Origin: Candidatus Bathyarchaeota archaeon BA2
GTDB lineage: Archaea > Thermoproteota > Bathyarchaeia > Bathyarchaeales > Bathyarchaeaceae
Assembly: GCA_001399795.1 (NCBI GenBank)
Contig: LIHK01000002.1
Span: forward strand, 1-43,686
Direction: 5' to 3'
DNA length: 43,686 bases
The notes under the pieces: model-generated
What the model saw: only the letters and a program-made list of their open reading frames with translations
The model's database searches: none
What the model was told of the DNA's origin: nothing
Translations under genes and position numbers: made by a program
In this document: positions 30,381 through 38,777 of the stretch, one piece after another
Numbering within the stretch: the first letter of the stretch is position 1
Layout of the letters: every line of letters starts with the position of its first letter

Positions 30381-31784
30381 CTAACCCTTCAAATACTCTG
30401 TAATCCTCCTCTGAAAAAGTGCATCCTGAAGCAGTCTGCTCTTCTCCACCCACCTTTCCAGCGGAATTTGGAACCGGCTAGCGATTCTGGCTAAAGCCTC
30501 TTCCAACGTGTTATATTTTAACGGCCTTTGCCTCATGGCGTTCCTCACGTTCTCCCTCACTTGCCAAACCCCAACAGGCATGATATAGCCCGGATGCGCC
30601 CCCCTCAAAACCACCACAGACGCTTGCCTCCTCTCCTTCACCAGCAGCTCCCCAACAGCCAAACGAGCCGCGTAGTAGCAACCACCAACATCAGCGTACG
30701 TGGTGCGGCCGTCGAAACCCTCCCAATCAGAAAACATAACCACACACTCGCCGCTAGGGTTCCAAACCGTGCCCGGGTACCAAGCTTCCATGGCCTCGTA
30801 ACTCCAAGCCCTAGGCATCACCAAAACCTCGAATCTGTTGTCCAAATAATGAGACTCGTAGACGCGGTACTCGTTAACTTCAGGAAAAGCCTTAATTTTT
30901 TCAATCATGTCCTTAGAAATTATGCTGTCCACAGCCGTTATGCTCCATCGGGTAGGAACCAAACGCCTACCATTCTTCAGTCCGAAGGCTCCTACGCTGA
31001 AGGCCCGCTGAATCTTAGTTACCAACACGTCCTTCTCGTACAGGGTAGTAACAGCCTCAGCAGCCTTCAAGTCTGTATCTCCATAAGCCTTCTCAATCTG
31101 ATGATCCCAACGCGAGGTTGAAACACTCAGGTCCCTAATGACCGCGGAAGGACCAAAGGGCTGAACCTCGTCATCCAAAACAAAACTCCTACGCGGCTTG
31201 TTCTTCAAAGCCAACTCAACATCCACCGGGCCAACAGACAAAGCAAGCTCGCGAGTCCGGTCCATAATCTTCCCAGCCTCCTCAAACTTCTTAACATGAA
31301 CCCTATGCTTCCCCCGAACAAGCAAAGACCTGAAACCCACAATCTCGTCGATGGATTTCCCAAACCAAAGCTCAGGCAGATCGTAGAGGCTCGTGTCCTC
31401 GTGAACCGGAGGAACCAAAGGACCCGCATACACGTAGGGATAGCCAATCCTACCCACAAAAACGCCTGGCGGAGAGGCACCGTCCACATCTGTGCCCCTT
31501 ATGAGCGGAAACGTCCTAAAATAGGATTTCAACCTAACAACCAAGGGACATCTGGTTTTGCCACATAGAAACTTGCCACCCTTACAAGCCACGCAAAGAC
31601 CCTTCCCCCAAGCCACCCCAGAAGCCCTAGCCACCAAATCATCTGCAATGTAGTTAAGGTCCGCTGAAAGACTAGGGTCATCAAGAAGTTGAAGTATCCA
31701 AGGGTTGTCCTTCCAAGTTACCCTTGGCTTCCTCACCTGACCAACAATCTTACCCTTTCTTTTCCCCTTAATCAGTTTTCTCAT
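30381..31784 (-). CDS. Nre-family archaeal DNA repair protein
   Basis: The Nre (DUF650/DUF651) family acts in DNA-damage repair in archaea through contact with PCNA. This 467-residue member has the zinc-binding signature CVACKGGKFLCGKTRCPL near residue 65, and the conserved VDVELALKNKP, FGPSAVIRDLSV and VLRGAHPGYIMPVGVWQVRE blocks. The C-terminus, QRRITEYLKG, fits the PCNA box Q-x-x-I-x-x-Y-L. Length is normal. It lies downstream of the truncated AsnRS on the same strand. Confidence 0.9.
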   Translation of the reverse strand: MRKLIKGKRKGKIVGQVRKPRVTWKDNPWILQLLDDPSLSADLNYIADDLVARASGVAWGKGLCVACKGGKFLCGKTRCPLVVRLKSYFRTFPLIRGTDVDGASPPGVFVGRIGYPYVYAGPLVPPVHEDTSLYDLPELWFGKSIDEIVGFRSLLVRGKHRVHVKKFEEAGKIMDRTRELALSVGPVDVELALKNKPRRSFVLDDEVQPFGPSAVIRDLSVSTSRWDHQIEKAYGDTDLKAAEAVTTLYEKDVLVTKIQRAFSVGAFGLKNGRRLVPTRWSITAVDSIISKDMIEKIKAFPEVNEYRVYESHYLDNRFEVLVMPRAWSYEAMEAWYPGTVWNPSGECVVMFSDWEGFDGRTTYADVGGCYYAARLAVGELLVKERRQASVVVLRGAHPGYIMPVGVWQVRENVRNAMRQRPLKYNTLEEALARIASRFQIPLERWVEKSRLLQDALFQRRITEYLKG

Positions 31785-31852
31785 GTTTACGCCGCCGGCA
31801 ACACCACTTAATAACTTTGATTATGAACTTAAAAATAAGCTGAACTGCAGTC

Positions 31853-32557
31853 CTACCCCACAAGCATCCGCATCCAAAAACCTCTAGTTCCCTTCCTAAT
31901 CCCATCAACAAAGAATAAAAACAACAACCCAAAAAGCACAGACCCAACAATAAGGCTTGAGACAGCGATTAGCACCTCTAGATGCAGTTGGGCGCTCTGA
32001 GTGAGATAAAGGTCTTTATCAAAGTATTTAACGCCGAAAAGCGTGGCGCCTCCTTCCACAGCACTCGATATGAACATGGGTGGCGAAACTTCGATGAAAC
32101 CTCTTTTTCTGAAAAACTCGTGTATAAACTTCAGAACCTCACTTCTTATCTTCAAGATGGTAGTCATTCTTTGACTTCTAAGCCAAAGATGTCGAACATC
32201 GCGCCGAAACTCTTCGCTCTGGTCCTTCGTAATTGGAAATGTTTCAGCTAGCCCAACGATCTTCAACAGATCCACGGATACTTCAAAACCTCCGGGGGCA
32301 CGCTGGTCGCTTCTCACGGTTCCAGTCAGCACGACAGAAGATTCGATGGTCACCCTTTCAGCCTCAGTCCAAGCTGGACTTCCCCTCTTGACGATGCATT
32401 GGACGATACCCGTGGCGTCCCGTACCACGACGAAAATAACGTCCTTGCTTTCCCTTTTTCGGTAGACCCATCCCCTAATGTCCACTCGTTTACCTTCAAG
32501 ACGACTAGCCAAGATGTCATCGGATCGGTGTGAAGGGCATATCTCACCATCTTTCAT
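31853..32557 (-). pseudogene. Truncated asparaginyl/aspartyl-tRNA synthetase
   Basis: The first 190 residues match AsnRS: an OB-fold anticodon-binding domain (VDIRGWVYRKRESKDVIFVV, then SVVLTGTVR and GGFEVSVDLLKIVG), followed by motif 1 (KIRSEVLKFIHEFFRKRGFI) and LYLTQSAQLHLE. There homology stops, replaced by an unrelated hydrophobic stretch (VSSLIVGSVLFGLLFLFF), and the frame ends about 200 residues short of the usual 430. ATP-binding motifs 2 and 3 are missing, so it cannot charge tRNA. The product could still be a membrane-tethered tRNA-binding OB domain, but decay by deletion is simpler. Confidence 0.75.
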
Positions 32558-32613
32558 CCTTAACTTTTGCGCACAAGCCTAAAATACTTACTCACACAGG
32601 AGTGGAGTTACAT

Positions 32614-33549
32614 CTAAGAGATCCAGTACTTCATCAAATGATAGCGATGGTGGGGTCTGAAGTTCCTTTGCACGATCTCTAAGCGTTCTCCTCGAATTTC
32701 TACTCGACTAATATTTGCTGTGCCAACGCCCGCACGCTCGGCGAGGGCTATATAGCCTACCTCATAAGGATTGAAGCCCATAACTAAGGCTCCTACAGCG
32801 TCTACAGAGACCGAACATGTGCCTGCAATTGCTAGGTTCATTCTCACCGGATAACCATTAACTGGTCCTTCGCCTTCCATACCGACGTGGCCGTCGATCA
32901 CCGCTAGGTGAGGTTTCACATGTTGAACTAATCGAAGAACGTTTCTATGAAACTCAGGAAGAGACCTCGTAAACTCTTCATCGCTCATGTCAGAAGGATA
33001 CTTTCCACCATGGATTTTAACACGCTCCCATGGACCGGTCGCTACGCCGATCATGTTTTTCAAGGATAAAGAGACGATCCCAAGATCGTGGGTTTTCAAT
33101 ACGGGCACGCTAACGATATAGTCAAACTCAAAAACGTTTTTGGCGATCCAAAAATCTTCCTCCCATCCAGAAAAGGGGTTAATGATGCGAATTGGCGTTC
33201 CAGGGCATTGATTGAAGTCGATCAAGCAGAGGTTCTTGTAGTCTTGAAATTGAAGGTAGTGATTGTTGCGATACGCATCCCAGGTGCTTCCATTAGATGT
33301 GCCCTCACCGACTGTTATTTCCCTTGGATGATAATGGAAGTTAAGAAAGTCGATTATGGCTTTAACAGCTCCTGGGTTTGTTACAGCCCCTGTTTCCCAA
33401 GCAACTTTCCATGCGGTAACGAGGTTTGGCTTTATTAAGACTTTTCGTCCTGCAAAAGAGACGTCTATTTCGTCCCTAATCAGGTCTAAAGCCCTTAATG
33501 TATTGCGGTAAGGGTCGTCGCCTCTGCTAATAGCCACCGAAGTGTTCAT
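32614..33549 (-). CDS. DUF362 domain protein
   Basis: This 311-residue protein has the DUF362 signatures VLIKPNLVTAW, ITVGEGTSNG, VSVPVLKTHDLGIVSLSLKN and MIGVATG, and VIDGHVGMEGEGPVNG. The family is widespread in archaea and anaerobes, sometimes with ferredoxin domains; this copy has none. Its biochemical role is not established. The ATG at 33549 is clear. It is divergent from the RAM-domain pair. Confidence 0.85.
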   Translation of the reverse strand: MNTSVAISRGDDPYRNTLRALDLIRDEIDVSFAGRKVLIKPNLVTAWKVAWETGAVTNPGAVKAIIDFLNFHYHPREITVGEGTSNGSTWDAYRNNHYLQFQDYKNLCLIDFNQCPGTPIRIINPFSGWEEDFWIAKNVFEFDYIVSVPVLKTHDLGIVSLSLKNMIGVATGPWERVKIHGGKYPSDMSDEEFTRSLPEFHRNVLRLVQHVKPHLAVIDGHVGMEGEGPVNGYPVRMNLAIAGTCSVSVDAVGALVMGFNPYEVGYIALAERAGVGTANISRVEIRGERLEIVQRNFRPHHRYHLMKYWIS

Positions 33550-33627
33550 TTTGACTCAGGCAGTTTAAAACCAAGCTTGGAAAACGATAAAAGCATTCCC
33601 ATTGATAATAAGGTTGAGGGCTACAAA

Positions 33628-33858
33628 TTGGTTTCAGCATGTGTCTTAATCTACTGCGATGCAGGAAAGTTCCCTGCCGTTCTGAACGAAGTTAAGAAGT
33701 TAGCTGGAGTTAAGCGTGCTTTTTCGGTGCTTGGTCGATGCGACGTAGTGGCTGAAATCGAAGCTGTAGACGTTAAAACACTCAGTGAAATCACGTGGAA
33801 GATTACGAGATTGCTTGGTGTAACGGCCACCGAAACGCTGATGGAGGCATTGATATAG
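33628..33858 (+). CDS. Stand-alone RAM (Lrp/AsnC effector) domain, copy 1
   Basis: This 76-residue protein is the αβ ligand-binding domain of Lrp-type regulators without a helix-turn-helix: ACVLIYCDAGKFPAVLNEV, AFSVLGRCDVVAEIEAVD and LLGVTATETLMEAL. Such domains bind amino acids at dimer interfaces. The TTG at 33628 is chosen because TGAGGG lies about 7 bases upstream and the second copy begins in the same way (MVxAC). A TATA element, AGTTTAAAAC, at 33562-33571 would start transcription near 33592. Confidence 0.75.
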   Translation: MVSACVLIYCDAGKFPAVLNEVKKLAGVKRAFSVLGRCDVVAEIEAVDVKTLSEITWKITRLLGVTATETLMEALI

Positions 33859-33869
33859 GAGGGGTAAGC

Positions 33870-34093
33870 ATGGTAAACGCGTGCATCTTGATCAGGTTCG
33901 TCCCAGAGAGGGGAAAGACGTTCTCGAAGCAGTCAAAAAATTTAAGGAAGTCAAAAAAGCGTTCATAGTCCTTGGACGCTATGATGTTGCTGCCTTCATC
34001 GAGGCGCCAGACTACGAAAGTGTATCCAACCTATCGGCAAAAATAAATTCGCTCAAAGGAATTCGCCGTAGCGAAACGTTCATCGAAGGATGA
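33870..34093 (+). pseudogene. Stand-alone RAM domain, copy 2, one base short
   Basis: It starts at ATG 33870 behind AGGAGGGG and reads VNACILIRFVPERGK. Homology then continues in another frame as DVLEAVKKFKEVKKAFIVLG and RYDVAAFIEAPD, ending SETFIEG. The 224-bp span is one base short of a whole number of codons, and the break lies at GGGGAAAG (33910-33917). With one more base in a run it would be a 74-residue RAM domain closely similar to copy 1, 11 bases upstream. A missed homopolymer base is the simplest cause. Confidence 0.65.
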
Positions 34094-34635
34094 CATTTAA
34101 TTTTCCTCATCTTTTTTATTTTATTTCATCGGAGAGGTTTACTTCAAGAAACGGAGTATCTTAAAGTAGAAACTTCAGCTTACTTATACTTAAAATCGCC
34201 GAAACTTGTTGGCGATTGAGATGAACTCCGCATCTTAACGTCGATGGATTATGAAACTATCTGAGTTCAAGCAGGTCTCATTTTCTCGATGTGTATTCTA
34301 ACTCTTGTACTACTACGTATTCCCTGGGGTCAACTAAGCGATCGCATCGGACCAACAGCAACTTTAAGGCTAGCGAGTATGAGAAAAGGCTGATGAGAGA
34401 AAGTGAGGAAAAGGAAGCCATAAGAGATGCTGAATGATTCTTCAATTGGGTAAAAGAGTGACATCGGTTACAAAAATTCGAAAAGACGACAAGAAGCAAA
34501 AACAGCTCTTTCCCAAAAATAAGCGTATTCTGGTCTCAAAACAATCAAAACTTGCCACTTAAAGATGAAGTCTCTGACCCTTTGAAGTTTCCAATGCAGG
34601 CAGCATCTTCAGAAATGTCAGTATGTTTTAGATTT
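34094..34635. other. Gene-poor stretch with possible coding remnants
   Basis: About 540 bases with no gene I can support. A plus-strand frame ending at 34437 encodes a charged helix (YEKRLMRESEEKEAIRDAE) but has no convincing start. ATCGCC/GGCGAT form a hairpin at 34196-34217. The stretch may hold debris of a lost gene. Confidence 0.35.
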
Positions 34636-34896
34636 TCAAATGACCCCGGTGACTTTAACCTCTTTCTTAGCCTTTTTCCTAAGCCAAGCTGTTATGAAAT
34701 CTCTTATCTCGCTCTGGTTGTAGGGATCTCGCCAAGCAGCTTCCAAAGCCTCACAAATGTTTGGTCCGCCAACCAAACCGAAGTAATGGAGAGCCTCCTG
34801 GTAAAGCTGCTCCCTATCGGTGTCGCTGATATCCACATGGAACCTGATTCCGCTCAAAACCTCGTTCAAAATAGTCGTAAAAACAAGCCTGCTCAA
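34636..34896 (-). CDS. Hypothetical small protein
   Basis: This 86-residue protein from a TTG at 34896 contains DISDTDREQLYQEALHYFGL and ALEAAWRDPYNQSEIRDFIT, amphipathic and helical, with a basic end (LRKKAKKEVKV). The balanced amino-acid use favours a real gene over a chance frame. No family or function is recognised, and no partner gene is obvious. Confidence 0.4.
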   Translation of the reverse strand: MSRLVFTTILNEVLSGIRFHVDISDTDREQLYQEALHYFGLVGGPNICEALEAAWRDPYNQSEIRDFITAWLRKKAKKEVKVTGVI

Positions 34897-35002
34897 CCTT
34901 CAGTTCCCTCAAACAACACCATTACAGAATCGTAACGCAAATACGTTTCCCTCTCGCAAAACAAATAACGTAGCCTAGTCAAAAAATAATTAGTGGTCGG
35001 TG

Positions 35003-35380
35003 ATGATGGAATCTGACGTTGAGGTATTGTTCAGGGATGCAGAAAGCCTCTATGAGGAAGCGTTGAGAGACCTTGAGGCAAAAAGGTTGAGAAAGGCTGC
35101 AGAAAACGCGTGGGCGGCGAGACTTAGGGCAACAAATGCATTAATACTGTCGAAAATGGGTAAAATGCCTGAATACGTGCCTGAAACGAGAACCATGTTG
35201 GAGGAATTGGCTATAAAGTATCCTGAAATTGAGCTGTTGGTGGGTCGATTTTACACAGGCGAAACTTTTCTGCACGGCCACTGCTTCTACTTGGGGATGT
35301 GCCCTCCAGACGCCGTGGAGCGCAGAGTTCGTGAAACTTGGAAGTATATAGAGGATGCAAAGAAACTAGCTGGTGTTTAG
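35003..35380 (+). CDS. HEPN-like (PaREP1-type) helical protein
   Basis: This 125-residue helical protein reads SLYEEALRDLEAKRLRKAAE, NAWAARLRATNALIL and a C-terminal helix ETWKYIEDAKKLAG. The first two helices resemble the PaREP1/HEPN group of archaeal four-helix proteins, some of which form toxin modules with a nucleotidyltransferase partner. No such partner lies beside it. The R-x(4-6)-H nuclease motif of HEPN toxins is not clear. Several Met/Val codons between 35000 and 35006 could be the start. Confidence 0.5.
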   Translation: MMESDVEVLFRDAESLYEEALRDLEAKRLRKAAENAWAARLRATNALILSKMGKMPEYVPETRTMLEELAIKYPEIELLVGRFYTGETFLHGHCFYLGMCPPDAVERRVRETWKYIEDAKKLAGV

Positions 35381-35419
35381 TATTTAAGAGATAAAAGAGA
35401 ATTATAAGTAATTTTGTAT

Positions 35420-35566
35420 ATGACATTTAGAACGTTGTTTTTGTTCCCGATTCTACTTGTTTCGGAGAAACCAGCTATACCAACGTCGATTTGGCTTTGG
35501 TTTTTGCTACTAATCCTAAGCTTGCTCTGCTCGGGCATGGCTTATCTTTTTGGTATAAAGCCTTAG
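35420..35566 (+). CDS. Possible 48-residue membrane peptide
   Basis: A short frame from ATG 35420 encodes two hydrophobic stretches (LFLFPILLV and WLWFLLLILSLLCSGMAYLF). A TATA-like AATTATAAG lies at 35399-35407, close enough for a leaderless start. After the TAG the same frame stays open to about 35720 without a recognisable protein. The rest of 35567-35750 holds nothing I can support. Confidence 0.3.
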   Translation: MTFRTLFLFPILLVSEKPAIPTSIWLWFLLLILSLLCSGMAYLFGIKP

Positions 35567-35750
35567 AAGACGTTTCGCTAACAAAAGTTGGGGTTTTTCT
35601 TTTCTTTCTACCCGTCGTCTCAGTTTCGGTTGCCCACCTAATCTTATTGGAGTCTTTGGACGTCTCCTTCGCAATTGGAGCCTTTTCGTCATGCTGGGAA
35701 TAATCATAATACAACGAAGCTGATTCTAAACCAAAGAGAAGCATTTTGAG

Positions 35751-36308
35751 TTAAGCCTTGAACCACTTAAAAATGAGGTATCGTATTCCTTCTGCTTCCA
35801 AGTCGGGTACAGCTATTATGAACCGCTTTCTAACGGTTGTAGCCAGTCTTCCAGTCTTCACGATGTCGGTGGCCGTGACCTCGTCCTTCGTTTTCTTCAC
35901 AGAAACCATATACGGGGCGTGGTCGACGCCGGGTCCGTGCTTATATACGGCGAAGTCGCAACCATACTTTATGCCAGGCGTGACGATGAGCCCCTGATCG
36001 CGCAAGTCTCGATAAACCGCGTACTTCAGGTCGAATTCCTCGTAAAGCTTTCGTGCTGACCTTCGCAGTTTTTCGAAGCTGACCTTGGTCCTTTTCGGGC
36101 TCTCAGATAGAGTGATGACTCCTTTCTCCATTAGGTATAGGCCCTCCATGAGGTCGAGAATAAGGGGGACGTCGAAGTCCGCGATCTTAGGCTTGGGAAT
36201 GCCTACGGGTTTTCCGTAAAAACCAAGCCTGTAAAGCTCAGACCCCTTCTTGGGGTCCCATACTACAAGAAAGTTTTCAATGAACTCAGCCTCGATTTTC
36301 TTAGACAT
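35751..36308 (-). CDS. endA: tRNA-splicing endonuclease (EndA)
   Basis: EndA cuts bulge-helix-bulge structures to remove introns from tRNA and rRNA precursors. The 185-residue protein has the catalytic triad Tyr115 (GIKYGCDFAVY), His130 (PGVDHAPYMVSV) and Lys161 (TTVRKRFIIAVPD). The size corresponds to a single catalytic unit, acting as a homotetramer or with a separate structural subunit as in many TACK archaea, which tolerate non-canonical intron sites. This fits the two double-intron tRNAs in the same window. It follows the DUF47 gene by 11 bases. Confidence 0.92.
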   Translation of the reverse strand: MSKKIEAEFIENFLVVWDPKKGSELYRLGFYGKPVGIPKPKIADFDVPLILDLMEGLYLMEKGVITLSESPKRTKVSFEKLRRSARKLYEEFDLKYAVYRDLRDQGLIVTPGIKYGCDFAVYKHGPGVDHAPYMVSVKKTKDEVTATDIVKTGRLATTVRKRFIIAVPDLEAEGIRYLIFKWFKA

Positions 36309-36319
36309 CTAGATTCACT

Positions 36320-36979
36320 CTAAATGGTGAACGCCAGTATGCGAGCCGTGTCAGAGGCGTCCTCAGCCTTGTCGGCGGTGTCCTCCAGGATCTGGGCCAC
36401 GTCCCTCAAGAGAAGCATCGCGGGAATATCCATATCGCTGTTGACGATCTTCACTTCCAGCTCTCGGTAAAGATCATCCACAATTTTTTCAGCCATCTCA
36501 ACTTCTCTAGCTTTCTCTAGAGTCTTAGACGCACCGTAATTCAGTGTCATGGCGGTTTCTCGAAGCTTGGAGACTGTTTCAAACACCGCGCTCGAAAGCT
36601 TCGTCAAGCCCTCCTTTATGTCTGTAGACACTCTCCATCCCCTCTCCATAATTTCTAGAAGTCTAAAGGCTATGCCCTCGTAAAAGTCCGCGATCTCACT
36701 TGTGAGGTTGGTGAAGCGGAGAAAGTCTTCTCGGCTCATTAGAATAGCTCCTATCTCAGCGAGTTCGAGTGAAACCGCGCGTCTCGCAACGTCCACCTCC
36801 TCCTCGGACTTCTTAACATCGGCGAACAATTCCCTAGCCAATTTTTTGTCTCCCTTCACGAAACAGTCTACCATCTGCGAAATCTTGCGAGAGACATCCA
36901 TCACGCTCCTTAGGTGGTCTTGACAAACGCTGAGGGCTCTCCTTTTTACCCGTTCTTCGGTCTCTACTGGAAATACCAT
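36320..36979 (-). CDS. DUF47/PhoU-like protein
   Basis: This 219-residue all-helical protein resembles DUF47, a PhoU relative often encoded with Pit phosphate transporters. E/D-rich metal-binding positions typical of PhoU helices are visible in KKSEEEVDVARRAVSLELAE, TSEIADFYEGIAFRLLE, and the C-terminal LLLRDVAQILEDTADKAEDA. No Pit transporter is adjacent; the neighbour is endA, 11 bases downstream, so the two probably share a transcript. Confidence 0.85.
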   Translation of the reverse strand: MVFPVETEERVKRRALSVCQDHLRSVMDVSRKISQMVDCFVKGDKKLARELFADVKKSEEEVDVARRAVSLELAEIGAILMSREDFLRFTNLTSEIADFYEGIAFRLLEIMERGWRVSTDIKEGLTKLSSAVFETVSKLRETAMTLNYGASKTLEKAREVEMAEKIVDDLYRELEVKIVNSDMDIPAMLLLRDVAQILEDTADKAEDASDTARILAFTI

Positions 36980-37086
36980 TGCCTTCGCCCCGCGAAAGTC
37001 TTCATCGTCGCCTACAATAGAATATGACGAAGTCTTAAAAAAGATAGCGAAAGAAATAGGCTCTGCTTATGGTCACGGTTAAACTT

Positions 37087-38634
37087 TTAGCGCTTGATCA
37101 GCTGCCCCAAGTCCTCGAAGTTGATTTTATGACGGAAGTAAGCGTGGAGCAGTTCTGGAAGCTCATCAATCTTGCTTCTAACTTGCCTCCAAGTGTCACG
37201 GTCACGTATGGTCACCGTGCCATCTTCAAGCGTTTGATAGTCTATGGTTATTCCCAGCGGAGTGCCCACCTCGTCAGCTCGCGCGTATCTTCTTCCAATA
37301 GACCCCGATTCATCCCATTCCACCGTGAAACCCTCATTAATCAGCATTTGGTAAACCTGTTGCGCCCTTTCTGGTAAGCCATCTTTACTCACCAGTGGAA
37401 AAACGCTGACTTGTGTAGGGGCAAGTTCGCGTGGAAGACTTAACAAGGCTCGGCCTTCTTTGGTTTTGTATGCGTATTCTAGGGCGATGCAGACCAACCG
37501 ATCTGATCCGAAACTCGGTTCAACCACATGGGGAATAAATCTCCTTCCTTCCTCTTCCGTCTCTTTGAAAACCTTCATGTCCACACCGCTAAACTGCATG
37601 TGACGACTTAGGTCGTAGTCTGTTCGATAGTTGTGGCCTGAAACTTCTACCCACCCCCATCGTTCTAGGTATACCTCTTGGTCAAATCCTTGCACGGAAT
37701 AATGGGCCCTCTCCCAATCCAATTTTTCGATGAAGCGTTGCTTATCCTCTGGCACTTGAAGTTCCATGAGAAAGCGTTTGGCCATAGCCATGAAAAAGGC
37801 TTGCCACTCCGCCTTTATGTATCTCTTGCTCAAGGCTTTCTTGACTGTGACCTCTATGGGTTCCTTTATGCCTTTCAATTTATTTTCTGCTATTATCAGC
37901 CTCAAGGTTTCGTTTTCCACTTTTTTTAACAGTGGACATTGGGGATCTTCAGGGTCGATGAAGAACTCGACATCTATTATCGTGAACTCTCTGAGCCTTA
38001 TGGGACCCTGCCTTGGAGAAACCTCATTTCTCAAGGCGTGTCCAATCTGAACAACGCCGAAGGGAAGCCTTTCCCGTACATTTTCGTAGAGACGTCTAAA
38101 TTCCACGAAGATTCCCTGAGCCGCCTCGGGGCGGCCATAACCAACAGCTTCTGAATACGGCCCAATTGCGGTGGCGAACATAGTCATGAATTGTTGGGGC
38201 TCGCCGAAGTCTCCGCCGCAGTCTGGGCAGCGAACGTTTCGTTTGTTAATTTTGTCCATCAACTCTTGAAGGGTAAGTTTCTCGGTTTCTGTGTCGCTCA
38301 TTCCCGCAAATTCTTGAAGGAGGTGGTCGGCTCGAAACTTTCGTTTGCACCGAAGGCATTCAACTATGGGTTCCTTGAAATGGTCTACGTGCCCAGAAGC
38401 TTCAAACACCTTTCCAGGCATGATTACTGACGTCTCTATTTCAAGGATGCCGAGGGGCCGGATGTAGAAATTTCGGAATTTGTCTTCGATTTTTCTTTTC
38501 AGTATGGAACCTAGCGGACCGAAGGTTATGAAGCCGCTGACGCCGCCGTAAATTTCGTAGGAAGGCCAGAAGAATCCTCGACGCCTAGCCATTTCGCTGA
38601 TTATCTCGAACTTGTCCTTGTCCTGAGTTTTCAT
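37087..38634 (-). CDS. glyS: Glycyl-tRNA synthetase (α2 type)
   Basis: This 515-residue class II synthetase of the archaeal/eukaryotic dimeric type starts FEIISEMARRRGFFWPSYEI. Zinc-binding pairs CLRC and CPDCGGDFG occur in the insertion. Motif 2 is present (QIGHALRNEVSPRQG, LREFTIIDVEFF), as is motif 3 (HVVEPSFGSDRLVCIALEYA). The C-terminal anticodon-binding domain (LAPTQVSVFPL onward) ends with KIDELPELLHAYF. Bacterial α2β2 GlyRS is unrelated. It is divergent from the JAMM gene. Confidence 0.95.
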   Translation of the reverse strand: MKTQDKDKFEIISEMARRRGFFWPSYEIYGGVSGFITFGPLGSILKRKIEDKFRNFYIRPLGILEIETSVIMPGKVFEASGHVDHFKEPIVECLRCKRKFRADHLLQEFAGMSDTETEKLTLQELMDKINKRNVRCPDCGGDFGEPQQFMTMFATAIGPYSEAVGYGRPEAAQGIFVEFRRLYENVRERLPFGVVQIGHALRNEVSPRQGPIRLREFTIIDVEFFIDPEDPQCPLLKKVENETLRLIIAENKLKGIKEPIEVTVKKALSKRYIKAEWQAFFMAMAKRFLMELQVPEDKQRFIEKLDWERAHYSVQGFDQEVYLERWGWVEVSGHNYRTDYDLSRHMQFSGVDMKVFKETEEEGRRFIPHVVEPSFGSDRLVCIALEYAYKTKEGRALLSLPRELAPTQVSVFPLVSKDGLPERAQQVYQMLINEGFTVEWDESGSIGRRYARADEVGTPLGITIDYQTLEDGTVTIRDRDTWRQVRSKIDELPELLHAYFRHKINFEDLGQLIKR

Positions 38635-38777
38635 GCGCCTTTCCGCTCCACATTCGATAGGGACTTTTACAGACTTAAGGCGTTACTCGATAATAAAGCA
38701 AACGTTGTTTTCTGAAGGTAGAATAATGAAATAGGTCGAAAATAAATTTATAAACCCGCATGGCGCATCGAGCTTGA

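Noticed and set aside
35475-35744. Opposing basic and hydrophobic frames in the 35.4-35.75 kb gap
   Set aside because: They mirror each other's composition, have no ribosome-binding sites and resemble no family.
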